NCBI GenBank assembly: GCA_902567945.1 | Contig: CACFOC010000010.1 | Location: 1 to 34,696, forward strand | Direction of reading: 5' to 3' | Source: an uncultured Pelagibacteraceae bacterium | GTDB taxonomy: Bacteria; Pseudomonadota; Alphaproteobacteria; Pelagibacterales; Pelagibacteraceae | DNA: 34,696 nucleotides | Shown here: piece by piece, positions 8,625-16,680 of the stretch | How the letters are laid out: each line of letters starts with the position of its first letter | Numbering within the stretch: the first letter of the stretch is position 1 | Program-made: the position numbers and the translations under genes | Notes under the pieces: generated by a model | Told to the model about the DNA's origin: nothing | The model's input: only the letters and a program-made list of their open reading frames with translations | Databases searched by the model: none

Positions 8625-9803
8625 ATGAAAAAATTATTTACCTTTTTAATACTAACTTATTTATTATTTACAATAAATAGCGTCGCATCCAATCAAAATA
8701 TAAGCGAGGGTAACTCAGAAAATGAAAAAGTCTTAAAAATAGGTATTCTACTTCCGCTATCTGGTGAATTTCAACTAACTGGTCAATCTTTCTTAAATGC
8801 AATTCAATTAGCGCTCTATGATATATCAAATGAAAACATAAAAATTTATCCTAAAGATAGCAAAGCAAACGCTTTGGATGCTTACAAAGCTGGAAAAGAA
8901 TTTGAGGAACTTGGTGTCGAGGTTGTTATAGGCCCTATTTTTTATGATAGTTTAGAAAAACTTAATGAGATAAATAATATAACTTTTATTTCGTTCACTA
9001 ACGAAACACAAAAAATTCCAAAAAATGTAATTGCCTTCGGTATTAACATTGAATCTCAAATGGCTGCTTTGAAGAAGTACTTTAAAAAAATAAAAATTTC
9101 AAAAACTTTATTATTATCACCGAATGCTAAGTTTGTTAATCAATCAGAGTCTATTGCTAAAAAAGATATACTAAAATTTTATAGAACTTATACATATGAT
9201 ACTAATCCAAAAAAAATAACAGGTGAAATAGAAAAAATTACCAATTATAGAGATAGAAAAAAAGATTTAGAAAGAAGAATTAAAATACTTGAAAAATCAG
9301 ATTTGTATAAACATGAACAAGAGTTAAAACAATTGGAACAAATGCATACTTTGGGAAAAGTAAATTTTGATTCTGTTGTTATAATAGATTTTGGGGAAAG
9401 ATTAAAAAGTGTCTTAACCTCTTTTATGTTTTCTGATGTTCCTAGTGATGAGGTAAATTTTTTTACTATAAATCAATGGTTTGATGAAACTTTCTTTAAT
9501 GAAAGTGCTATGCAAAACTTGCATTTTCCATCTATCGATTTTGATAATTTAAATAAATTTAATAAAAAATATATTAGTACATATAAAGAGAAGCCAAATA
9601 AAGTCTCAATATTAGCTTATGATGCACTTGGACTAATTTATTATTGCTGGATAAACAATAATTTTCAATTTGAAAGTAATCAATTGTATAATAAAGAAGG
9701 CTTCAAAGGACTTCATGGTGAATTTGTTATTAGTGAAAACTTTAGTAAGCAAAAATTAAATATTTATAAGATAACAGAAAAAAAATTTAAAAAAGTCTAC
9801 TAA
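8625..9803 (+). CDS. LpoA-like periplasmic ligand-binding-fold protein (penicillin-binding protein activator family)
   Basis: This 392-residue protein has an N-terminal Sec signal (MKKLFTFLILTYLLF, likely cleaved after SVAS at about residue 22) with no lipobox Cys. The mature part begins VLKIGILLPLSGEFQLTGQS, the start of the type I periplasmic binding fold (Peripla_BP_6), and includes VEVVIGPIFYDSLEKL and a second-lobe region ending in YDALGLIYY. In alphaproteobacteria, proteins of this kind beside rsmI are annotated as penicillin-binding protein activators (LpoA/YraM C-terminal domain). The position beside rsmI and a BON lipoprotein supports that reading. A solute-binding role for an ABC transporter is the alternative, but no transporter genes are nearby. 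It overlaps the convergent rdgB by 4 bp. Confidence 0.72.
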   Translation: MKKLFTFLILTYLLFTINSVASNQNISEGNSENEKVLKIGILLPLSGEFQLTGQSFLNAIQLALYDISNENIKIYPKDSKANALDAYKAGKEFEELGVEVVIGPIFYDSLEKLNEINNITFISFTNETQKIPKNVIAFGINIESQMAALKKYFKKIKISKTLLLSPNAKFVNQSESIAKKDILKFYRTYTYDTNPKKITGEIEKITNYRDRKKDLERRIKILEKSDLYKHEQELKQLEQMHTLGKVNFDSVVIIDFGERLKSVLTSFMFSDVPSDEVNFFTINQWFDETFFNESAMQNLHFPSIDFDNLNKFNKKYISTYKEKPNKVSILAYDALGLIYYCWINNNFQFESNQLYNKEGFKGLHGEFVISENFSKQKLNIYKITEKKFKKVY

Positions 9804-10396
9804 TAAAAAAAATCCTTTAGCTGAGAAAACGCTTTAAATCTGTGATCAATTGACATTTTAAGTTTAGAATCCATTTCACCAAAAGTTTTTTCATAACCAT
9901 CAGGTATAAAAATAGGATCATAACCAAAACCATTTTTTCCTTTTTTAGCATTAGAAATTTTTCCCTCAACAATGCCCATGGTTGAATAATTTTTCCCATT
10001 AGGCCAGAAAAGAGTTAAACAACAAACAAATCTCGCACTACTACTATTCTCCCAATTTTTTTTTACTTGATTCATTTTTTTAAAAATTTTTTCTATAGCT
10101 AAATTAAAATCATTTTTTGGACCACTCCATCTTGAAGAATAAATTCCAGGTTTTCCTTTTAATAGATCTATTTCTAGACCAGAATCATCAGATAGACATA
10201 CTAGATTAGTTTTTTTAGAAAAATACGATGCTTTCAATATTGAATTTTCTTTAAAACTTTTTCCACTTTCTGCTGGTGATAAAATTTTAAAATTTTTAGG
10301 GGAATATTTTTGCATTTTTTTAGGTAATAAATCGGATATTTCCCTATATTTTCCAGTATTATTAGTACCTATTAAAATTTTTTTAATTTTATCCAT
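9800..10396 (-). CDS. rdgB: XTP/dITP diphosphatase (non-canonical purine NTP pyrophosphatase)
   Basis: The protein has 198 residues, the expected length for RdgB/HAM1. Motifs are the N-terminal ILIGTNNTGKYREI, the central LVCLSDDSGLEIDLLKGKPG, YSSRWSGP, and GFGYDPIFIPDGYEKTFGEM near the C-terminus. The enzyme hydrolyses ITP, dITP and XTP to monophosphates and so cleans the nucleotide pool of deaminated purines. It is a single minus-strand gene between the LpoA-like gene and grpE. The divergent gap to grpE is 43 bp. Confidence 0.95.
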   Translation of the reverse strand: MDKIKKILIGTNNTGKYREISDLLPKKMQKYSPKNFKILSPAESGKSFKENSILKASYFSKKTNLVCLSDDSGLEIDLLKGKPGIYSSRWSGPKNDFNLAIEKIFKKMNQVKKNWENSSSARFVCCLTLFWPNGKNYSTMGIVEGKISNAKKGKNGFGYDPIFIPDGYEKTFGEMDSKLKMSIDHRFKAFSQLKDFFY

Positions 10397-10439
10397 TTTT
10401 TACTAGTAATTTTTTTTTGAATGACCATATAACATACAG

Positions 10440-11016
10440 ATGACAAAATCAGATAAAAAAAATAAAGACCAGTCTTTACAGGAAGATAAAGACTTATCTA
10501 AGGAAAACGAAAAAGAGCAAATTCCCAAAAAAGAAGAATCAATTGAAGACAAACTTAAAAAAGCTGAAGATAAATTACTTAGAACAATGGCTGAAATGGA
10601 AAATCAAAGAAGAAGATTTGAAAAGGAAAGACAAGAAGCTTTTGAATTCGGTGGATTTAACTTTGCAAAAGAATCATTATCTTTGTTAGATAATATTGAA
10701 AGAGCCACAACATCATTTAAAAAATGATGAAAAATTAAAAAATAATAAAGATTTAGAAAAAATTATTGAGGGGATTGAAGTTGTAAAAAAAGACTTAATA
10801 TCGATCTTTAAAAAAAATGGTATTGAAGTAATTGAATGTGTTAATAAAAAATTTGATCCTAATTTTCATCAAGCAATGCTAGAAGTCGTAGATAGTTCAA
10901 AAGAACCTGGTACAGTTGTTCAAGAAATTCAAAAGGGATACTTAATGAAAAATAGATTGCTTAGACCTTCTTTGGTTGGTGTTACTAAAAAAAACGACAA
11001 AAAGAGTGAAAAATAG
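10440..11016 (+). CDS. grpE: nucleotide exchange factor GrpE, interrupted by a one-base frameshift
   Basis: The N-terminal half (10440-10727, 95 residues) runs through a charged region and the long helix (RTMAEMENQRRRFEKERQEA, NFAKESLSLLDNIERA). It stops at a TGA right after a run of six A at 10719-10724. The C-terminal half continues in the +1 frame to 11016, with KKNGIEVIECVNKKFDPNFHQAM, PGTVVQEIQKGYLMKNRLLRPSLVGV. Removing one A would join them into a 191-residue protein reading ...TSFKNDEKLK..., of normal GrpE size. GrpE releases ADP from DnaK. Since the joined protein is otherwise intact and adjoins dnaK and dnaJ, a sequencing or assembly indel is the likeliest cause. A real mutation or slippage remains possible. 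Upstream, TATAAC (10428-10433) could be a -10 box. Confidence 0.9.
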
Positions 11017-11049
11017 GAGTTTCTAATGATAAAAAAACAACTTTTTAAG

Positions 11050-11079
11050 CTTGTACAAAATGAAAAAACACCCATATAG
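11050..11079 (+). promoter_or_regulatory. heat-shock (RpoH/sigma32-type) promoter of dnaK
   Basis: CTTGTAC at 11050-11056 is followed by 13 bp and then ACCCATATAG at 11070-11079. As I recall the E. coli dnaK P1 promoter it has CTTGATG, 13 bp, CCCCATTTAG, so element sequence and spacing agree closely. It also fits the alphaproteobacterial RpoH pattern of CTTG, about 17 bp, then a C-rich AT box. A transcript would start near 11085, about 15 nt before the dnaK ATG. Purine-rich AGGAAAAGGA (11081-11090) supplies the ribosome binding site. Confidence 0.7.
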
Positions 11080-11100
11080 CAGGAAAAGGAAATAAAATTT

Positions 11101-13044
11101 ATGAGTAGAGTTATAGGAATAGATTTAGGAACTACAAATTCTTGTGTTGCGGTAATGGAAGGAACACAAGCAAAAGTATTAGAAAATGCTGAAGGAGCAA
11201 GAACAACTCCTTCTGTGGTTGCTTTTGGGGAAAATAACGAAAAATTAGTTGGTCAGTCAGCAAAACGACAAGCGGTTACTAATCCAGAAAATACTTTGTT
11301 TGCCGTAAAAAGATTAATTGGAAGAATTTTCGACGATGAAAGTGTTAAGAAAGATATTTCTAAAGTTCCATACAAAATTGTAAAAGCTGATAATAATGAT
11401 GCTTGGTTAGAATCAAGGGGAAAAAAATATTCTCCTTCACAAATATCTGCATTTATTTTACAAAAAATGAAAGAAACTGCAGAAAAATATTTAGGACAGG
11501 AAGTTAAACAAGCTGTAATTACTGTACCTGCTTATTTTAATGACTCTCAAAGACAAGCAACAAAAGATGCTGGTAAAATAGCTGGTTTGGAAGTTCTTAG
11601 AATTATTAATGAACCTACGGCAGCTTCGCTAGCATATGGGCTAGATAAAAAAGGTGGAAAAAAAATTGCTGTATATGATTTGGGCGGAGGTACTTTTGAT
11701 GTATCAATTCTAGAAATTGGTGATGGTGTTTTTGAAGTTAAATCAACAAATGGAGATACTTTCTTGGGAGGAGAAGATTTTGACGATAAAATTGTTAGCT
11801 ATCTTGCTGAAGAATTTAAAAAAGATAATGGCATTGATTTAAGAACTGATAAACTTGCTCTTCAAAGATTAAAGGAGGCTGCAGAAAAAGCTAAAATTGA
11901 ATTATCTTCTGCTGCGCAAACTGAAATTAATTTACCTTTTATAACTGCTGATAAAACTGGACCAAAACATATTAATATAAAATTAACACGAGCTAAATTA
12001 GAAGCTTTGGTAGAAGATCTTATTAAAAGAACATTAAAACCTTGTGAAACTGCTTTAAAAGATTCTGGATTTAGTGCTGCAGAAATAAATGAAGTAGTCT
12101 TAGTTGGTGGAATGACAAGAATGCCAAAAATTGTGGAAACCGTTAAAACTTTTTTTGGAAAAACTCCAAATAAAAGTGTAAACCCAGATGAAGTTGTTGC
12201 AATGGGAGCGGCAATTCAAGGAGGAGTACTCCAAGGAGATGTTAAAGACGTTCTTCTTTTGGATGTAACACCATTATCTTTAGGAATTGAAACTTTAGGA
12301 GGTGTCTCAACAAAACTAATTGAAAAAAACACAACAATACCAACTAAAAAAAGCCAAGTTTTTTCAACAGCAGAAGACAATCAGCCCGCTGTTTCAATAA
12401 GAGTTTTGCAAGGGGAAAGAGAAATGGCTACAGATAATAAACTTTTAGGAAATTTTGAATTAGTAGGAATACCAAACGCACCAAGGGGAGTACCTCAAAT
12501 TGAAGTTACTTTTGATATTGATGCTAATGGTATTGTGAGCGTTTCTGCAAAAGATAAAGGGACAGGAAAAGAACAAAAAATACAAATTCAAGCTTCGGGT
12601 GGATTAAGCGATGAAGAAATAAAAAAAATGGTAAAAGACGCTGAAGCTAATAAAGAAATAGACAAAAAGAAAAGAGAAACTGTTGATGCAAGAAATCAGG
12701 CTGATACAATTATCCATACTACTGAGAAAAATTTAAAAGAACATGGAAGTAAAATTTCAGATACAGAAAAAAAATCTATAGAAACAGGAATTTCTGATTT
12801 AAGAAATGCGCTTAAAGGTACTGATACTGAGGAAGTTAAGAAAAAAACACAAGCCTTAGTTCAATCTTCAATGAAACTTGGTGAAGCAATATACAAAAGC
12901 CAGCAAAAAAATACTGGGCCAAAAAATACGCAGTCAAATCAAAATACAAAAGGTGATGATAAAAATAAAGAAAATGTTGTTGATGCAGATTTTGAAGAAG
13001 TAAAAGAAGACAAAAACGATAAAGATAAAGAAAAAAGAGCCTAG
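11101..13044 (+). CDS. dnaK: molecular chaperone DnaK (Hsp70)
   Basis: The full-length Hsp70 has 647 residues. The ATPase domain starts [18 protein letters not shown] and contains [26 protein letters not shown] and [10 protein letters not shown]. The interdomain linker [13 protein letters not shown] (about 388-400) and the substrate-binding domain follow. The C-terminus has [12 protein letters not shown], the conserved motif, then a short Lys/Asp tail. It folds and protects proteins in the cytoplasm with DnaJ and GrpE. The gap to grpE is 84 bp and holds a heat-shock promoter, so dnaK can be transcribed both from grpE and on its own. dnaJ follows 23 bp downstream. No key residue appears to be missing. 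Confidence 0.98.
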   Translation: MSRVIGIDLGTTNSCVAVMEGTQAKVLENAEGARTTPSVVAFGENNEKLVGQSAKRQAVTNPENTLFAVKRLIGRIFDDESVKKDISKVPYKIVKADNNDAWLESRGKKYSPSQISAFILQKMKETAEKYLGQEVKQAVITVPAYFNDSQRQATKDAGKIAGLEVLRIINEPTAASLAYGLDKKGGKKIAVYDLGGGTFDVSILEIGDGVFEVKSTNGDTFLGGEDFDDKIVSYLAEEFKKDNGIDLRTDKLALQRLKEAAEKAKIELSSAAQTEINLPFITADKTGPKHINIKLTRAKLEALVEDLIKRTLKPCETALKDSGFSAAEINEVVLVGGMTRMPKIVETVKTFFGKTPNKSVNPDEVVAMGAAIQGGVLQGDVKDVLLLDVTPLSLGIETLGGVSTKLIEKNTTIPTKKSQVFSTAEDNQPAVSIRVLQGEREMATDNKLLGNFELVGIPNAPRGVPQIEVTFDIDANGIVSVSAKDKGTGKEQKIQIQASGGLSDEEIKKMVKDAEANKEIDKKKRETVDARNQADTIIHTTEKNLKEHGSKISDTEKKSIETGISDLRNALKGTDTEEVKKKTQALVQSSMKLGEAIYKSQQKNTGPKNTQSNQNTKGDDKNKENVVDADFEEVKEDKNDKDKEKRA

Positions 13045-13058
13045 GACATTAAAATGTC
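13045..13058 (+). other. small inverted repeat between dnaK and dnaJ
   Basis: Directly after the dnaK TAG, GACAT-TAAA-ATGTC (13045-13058) can form a 5 bp stem (6 bp with a 2-nt loop). It sits 9 bp before the dnaJ ATG and could affect dnaJ translation or mRNA processing in the dnaKJ message. It lacks a T-run, so it is not an intrinsic terminator. The stem is short and may be chance. Confidence 0.3.
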
Positions 13059-13067
13059 GATAAAAAT

Positions 13068-14213
13068 ATGGCAAAAAGAGATTATTATGAAGTCTTGGGT
13101 GTTATCAAATCAGCTTCTACTGATGAAATAAAAAAAGCCTACAGAAAATTAGCATTAAAATATCATCCAGATAGAAATAAAGGCAACAAAGAAGCTGAAA
13201 CAAAATTTAAAGAAGCTAGCGAGGCCTACCATGTGCTATCCAATAAAGAAAGAAAAGAAAATTACGATCAATTTGGCCATGCGGCCTTTGAAGGGGCCGG
13301 TGGTAGAGGTGGTTTTTCAAATTTTGATTTTTCAGGCGCTTTTTCAGATATTTTTGGTTCAGATATTTTTGATGATTTTTTTGAGGGATTTGGTGGTAGC
13401 GCAGGTAGAAAAAGAAGAAATAGAGCTTATGGCTATAGAGGTGAAGATTTAAGATATGATTTATCGGTTACTTTAGAAGATGCATACAAAGGAAAAAAAC
13501 AAGAAATAAATTTTTCATCAACTGAAACATGTAACAAATGTAAAGGAAGTTGTGCTGAACCCGGATCCAAACCAATTTCATGTTCAGTATGTGGAGGTCA
13601 GGGAAAAGTAAGGTCTAGCCAAGGTTTTTTTACTATACAACAAACTTGTCCAGAATGTAGCGGTTCAGGGGAACAAATTTCTAATCCTTGTAAAGATTGT
13701 AAGGGAATGGGTAAAAAACAAACTAAAAAGAAAATATCTACAAATATACCCAAAGGAGTTGATGATGGTACAAGAATTAGGTTGTCTGGAAAAGGTGAGG
13801 CAGGAATAAAAGGTGGGGAAAATGGGGATTTATATATTTTTGTTTCAGTTGATTCTCATAATATTTTTAAAAGATCTGAAGAAAATCTTTTTTATGAATT
13901 TCCTATTTCTTTAGCAGATGCTACACTTGGAACAACAGTTGAAGTTCCAACAATAGATGGTGGAAAAGCAAAAGTAAAAATACCTGCGGGAACTCAGCAT
14001 GGAAAGCAGTTTAGACTTAGGGATAAAGGCATGCCAATTATAAGAAGTAAAGATTATGGAGATTTGTATATAAGAGTTGTAACTGAAGTTCCAACTTCAT
14101 TAACAAAGGAACAAAAAAGTCTCTTAGAAGAATTTAAAAAATTAGAAGACTCAAAATCAAATCCAACCATTAAAAATTTTTTTGAGAAAACAAAAAGGTT
14201 TTGGAAAAACTGA
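13068..14213 (+). CDS. dnaJ: molecular chaperone DnaJ (Hsp40)
   Basis: The 381-residue type I DnaJ delivers substrates to DnaK and stimulates its ATPase. The J-domain (about 1-70) contains [13 protein letters not shown] with the essential HPD. It is followed by a Gly/Phe-rich region (about 75-120, [17 protein letters not shown]). Four zinc-finger repeats come next: [24 protein letters not shown] and CKDCKGMG. The first repeat ends in Cys instead of the usual Gly, while all eight zinc-ligand cysteines are present. The C-terminal substrate-binding domains follow. The stop TGA shares its A with the dapB ATG (TGATG), so translation may be coupled to the biosynthetic gene downstream. Confidence 0.98.
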   Translation: MAKRDYYEVLGVIKSASTDEIKKAYRKLALKYHPDRNKGNKEAETKFKEASEAYHVLSNKERKENYDQFGHAAFEGAGGRGGFSNFDFSGAFSDIFGSDIFDDFFEGFGGSAGRKRRNRAYGYRGEDLRYDLSVTLEDAYKGKKQEINFSSTETCNKCKGSCAEPGSKPISCSVCGGQGKVRSSQGFFTIQQTCPECSGSGEQISNPCKDCKGMGKKQTKKKISTNIPKGVDDGTRIRLSGKGEAGIKGGENGDLYIFVSVDSHNIFKRSEENLFYEFPISLADATLGTTVEVPTIDGGKAKVKIPAGTQHGKQFRLRDKGMPIIRSKDYGDLYIRVVTEVPTSLTKEQKSLLEEFKKLEDSKSNPTIKNFFEKTKRFWKN

Positions 14214-14989
14214 TGAAAAAAATTAATATAACAATCACTGGATGCCTTGGAAGAATGGGTAAACAGCTCATTAAATCATCAAGAAGTGCTAAAAATTTTA
14301 AACTAGTTTCTGTTACAGAAAATAGAACTATAAATAAAAAAATATTTGGTTTGCAACCTCAATTAAATTCAAATGCTGCATTTAAAAATACAAATGTAAT
14401 AATTGATTTTACAGTTCCAAAATGTACGCTTGAAGTACTAAAAATTGCATCTAAATTAAAAAAAAAGGTAGTCATTGGAACAACTGGTTTTTCTAAAAAA
14501 GAAGAAAATTTAGTAAAGAAATATTCTAGAAAAATACCTATATTAAAAGCGGGCAATATGAGCTTGGGTATAAACCTATTGATGTATTTAACTGAAATAG
14601 CTTCTAAATCCCTTGGAAATAACTTTTTAAGTAAAGTTTTTGAAGTACACCATAAACATAAAAAAGATCATCCATCAGGTACAGCTTTAATGCTTGGAAA
14701 AGGTATTGCGATAGGAAAAAAGAAGAATTTCTATAAATTATCAGGAAAAAAATATTTAAATAAAAAAAAATTCCCTTACAGCAAAAAAATTAATTTTAAT
14801 TCAATTCGAAAGGGTGAAATTGTAGGAAATCATAAGGTCTATTTTTCAAGTGGAAAAGAAACTGTTACATTAGATCACGAAGCATTTGATAGAGCTCTTT
14901 ATTCGGAAGGTGCTTTAACTGCCGCTAAATGGTTAATGAATAAAAAACCTGGACTTTACTCAATGAGAGACGTTCTGAATTTTAAATGA
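14213..14989 (+). CDS. dapB: 4-hydroxy-tetrahydrodipicolinate reductase
   Basis: Starting at the ATG in the dnaJ stop (TGATG, 14211-14215), the protein has 258 residues, close to the family norm. The N-terminal nucleotide-binding loop is GCLGRMGKQL, the VIGTTGFS loop is present, and the catalytic region reads EVHHKHKKDHPSGTAL, with the two His and the Lys expected in DapB. It reduces the dihydrodipicolinate precursor with NAD(P)H in the diaminopimelate/lysine pathway, feeding both lysine and peptidoglycan. It is the fourth gene of the grpE-dnaK-dnaJ series and overlaps nth by 4 bp (ATGA). dnaJ-dapB adjacency is common in alphaproteobacteria. Confidence 0.96.
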   Translation: MKKINITITGCLGRMGKQLIKSSRSAKNFKLVSVTENRTINKKIFGLQPQLNSNAAFKNTNVIIDFTVPKCTLEVLKIASKLKKKVVIGTTGFSKKEENLVKKYSRKIPILKAGNMSLGINLLMYLTEIASKSLGNNFLSKVFEVHHKHKKDHPSGTALMLGKGIAIGKKKNFYKLSGKKYLNKKKFPYSKKINFNSIRKGEIVGNHKVYFSSGKETVTLDHEAFDRALYSEGALTAAKWLMNKKPGLYSMRDVLNFK

Positions 14990-15639
14990 ACGAAATTCAA
15001 AGGTCTAAAAAAATATTGGAAATTCTTAATAAGATTTATCCAAAAACACCAATTCCTTTAAAACATAGAAATAAATTTACTCTGTTAGTTTCTGTGTTGT
15101 TATCTGCTCAAACAACAGATGTTAATGTAAATAATGTTACTAAAAATATATATCCAAAATATAATAAACCTGAACACTTTGTAAAATTGGGAAGAAAAAA
15201 AATTGAAAAATTAATAAAAAGTATTGGCATCTTTAGAGTAAAAGCTAAAAGTGTTTATTTACTTTCAAAACAGCTAATTAAAAAGCACAAAGGAAAAGTT
15301 CCTCAAACTTTTGAAGAGCTTGAAAAACTTCCTGGAGTCGGACATAAAACTGCTAGTGTAGTTATGTCACAAGGATTTGGTCACCCGGCTTTCCCGGTAG
15401 ATACGCACATCCACCGGCTAGCCCAAAGGTGGGGATTAACTAATGGAAAAAATGTTACTCAAACTGAAAAAGATTTAAAAAGATTGTTCCCTAAAAAATA
15501 TTGGAATAAACTTCACCTTCAAATAATTTATTATGGAAGAGAAAATTGTAAAGCAAGAGAATGCTATGGTTTAACTTGTAAAATTTGTACTACTTGTTAT
15601 CCTAATAGAAAATCACCAGTTAAAACTAAGAAAGCTTAA
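14986..15639 (+). CDS. nth: endonuclease III (DNA glycosylase/AP lyase)
   Basis: The 217-residue protein, of usual length, removes oxidised pyrimidines from DNA and nicks the abasic site. The helix-hairpin-helix motif is LPGVGHKTASVV with catalytic Lys121, followed by FPVDTHIHRLAQRWG with catalytic Asp139. The C-terminal Fe-S region has Cys188, Cys193, Cys198, Cys201 and Cys204. Compared with the usual C-X6-C-X2-C-X5-C, positions 188, 198 and 204 fit. The expected second ligand (195) is Gly, with Cys193 or Cys201 nearby as possible substitutes. It overlaps dapB by 4 bp, and the PfkB-family kinase starts 1 bp after its stop, so it belongs to the same transcript. Confidence 0.95.
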   Translation: MNEIQRSKKILEILNKIYPKTPIPLKHRNKFTLLVSVLLSAQTTDVNVNNVTKNIYPKYNKPEHFVKLGRKKIEKLIKSIGIFRVKAKSVYLLSKQLIKKHKGKVPQTFEELEKLPGVGHKTASVVMSQGFGHPAFPVDTHIHRLAQRWGLTNGKNVTQTEKDLKRLFPKKYWNKLHLQIIYYGRENCKARECYGLTCKICTTCYPNRKSPVKTKKA

Positions 15640-15640
15640 T

Positions 15641-16570
15641 ATGAAAATTTTAGGAATTGGAAACGCAATTGTAGATGTCATTTGTAAAGTTGAAGACAGT
15701 TTTATAACTAATAATGGATTAACTAAAAGTACGATGAAACTTGTAGATGAGACAGAATTTAAAAAATTGTTATCCAATCTTAAAATTGAAGAAACAATTT
15801 CTGGGGGTTCTGTTGCAAATTCTATAGTTGGGTTGTCTCAACTTGGAAATAGAGTTGGTTTCATTGGTAAAATCAACGATGATGAATTGGGTGTGAAATA
15901 TGAAGTCGGTTTAAAAAAGGAAAATGTAGAATATTTTTATTCTAAAAAAAAGGAAGAATTATCAACTGGAACCTGTCTAATTTTAATTACTCCTGACTCT
16001 GAAAGAACTATGTGTACGTTTCTTGGAATAGCTGGAAAAGTTAATGAAAATGATGTTGATGTAAATGCAGTCAAGAATAGTGAAATAATATTTTTAGAAG
16101 GTTATCTTTGGGATGAAGGTGATCCAAAAAAAGCTTTTGATAAAGCTATCCAAAATTCAAATAAAGTTGCAATGTCATTATCAGATTTATTTTGTGTCGA
16201 AAGACATAAATCACATTTTTTAAATTTAGTAAAAAATAAATTAGATATTACTTTTGCAAATGAACAAGAAATTACATCATTAATTAATGCAAAAAACTTT
16301 GACGAAGTAATTGCATTTTGCAAACAACTTAAAAAACTTATCGTTATTACTCGTGGTGAAAAAGGAAGTATTGCAATCCAAAAAAATGAAGTAATTGAAT
16401 GTGATACCCAAAAAAATTTAAAAATTGTTGATCTTACAGGCGCTGGAGATTTATTCGCTGGTGGATTTTTACATGGTTATATTAATAAATTATCATTAAA
16501 AGAAAGCCTCAAAAAAGGTACGGAAATGTCCTCAAAAATTATTCAAAAGTTAGGGGCAAGATTAAATTAA
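15641..16570 (+). CDS. PfkB/ribokinase-family kinase, adenosine-kinase-like
   Basis: The 309-residue protein has the ribokinase fold. The N-terminus MKILGIGNAIVDVICKV, the glycine motif SGGSVANSIVGLSQLG (about 54-69) and the C-terminal signature VDLTGAGDLFAGGFLHGY, with catalytic Asp270, define the PfkB family. The overall form, including the NAIVDV start and an ERTMCTFLG stretch, resembles the adenosine-kinase-like subgroup common in alphaproteobacteria. The true substrate (adenosine, other nucleosides or a sugar) cannot be told from sequence alone. It ends the dapB-nth series and converges on the tiny arfA-like gene, overlapping its stop by 3 bp. Confidence 0.85.
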   Translation: MKILGIGNAIVDVICKVEDSFITNNGLTKSTMKLVDETEFKKLLSNLKIEETISGGSVANSIVGLSQLGNRVGFIGKINDDELGVKYEVGLKKENVEYFYSKKKEELSTGTCLILITPDSERTMCTFLGIAGKVNENDVDVNAVKNSEIIFLEGYLWDEGDPKKAFDKAIQNSNKVAMSLSDLFCVERHKSHFLNLVKNKLDITFANEQEITSLINAKNFDEVIAFCKQLKKLIVITRGEKGSIAIQKNEVIECDTQKNLKIVDLTGAGDLFAGGFLHGYINKLSLKESLKKGTEMSSKIIQKLGARLN

Positions 16571-16680
16571 CGTTTTTTTCTTTTAAAACTTCCTTTACCT
16601 TTTTTTGGCTTAACTATTCTTTTTCTGTATTTAAGTGAAAATAAATCTTTAGCAATTAAATTACGTGATTTTTTTTTCAT
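16567..16680 (-). CDS. arfA: ArfA-like alternative ribosome-rescue factor (37 residues)
   Basis: A 37-codon frame on the minus strand runs from ATG (16680-16678) to TAA (16569-16567). The protein is very basic, with the segment LFSLKYRKRIVKPKKGKGSF then KRKKR. This resembles the ArfA core of E. coli ([21 protein letters not shown], from memory), including the KKGKGS stretch that precedes the ribosomal mRNA-channel-binding tail. ArfA recruits release factor 2 to ribosomes stalled on truncated mRNA. The start is supported by a 4 bp ATGA overlap with the stop of the upstream regulator. The hydrophobic C-terminal part of E. coli ArfA is absent. A chance basic peptide is the alternative, but overlap, motif and position make that unlikely. 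Confidence 0.75.
   Translation of the reverse strand: MKKKSRNLIAKDLFSLKYRKRIVKPKKGKGSFKRKKR

Noticed and set aside
9817-9999. 60-codon minus-strand frame within rdgB
   Set aside because: It is the same strand but a shifted frame inside rdgB, whose own motifs are intact. The hydrophobic Leu/Met content is a by-product of AT-rich sequence.
10403-10430. Second heat-shock promoter before grpE (CTAG ... ACCATAT)
   Set aside because: The AT box resembles the dnaK one, but the -35 element is CTAG rather than CTTG, so support is too weak to call.
13231-13452. 73-codon plus-strand frame within dnaJ
   Set aside because: It is an alternate frame over the dnaJ Gly/Phe region; the repeated IFQALFQIF-type sequence arises from the Gly/Phe codons read out of frame.
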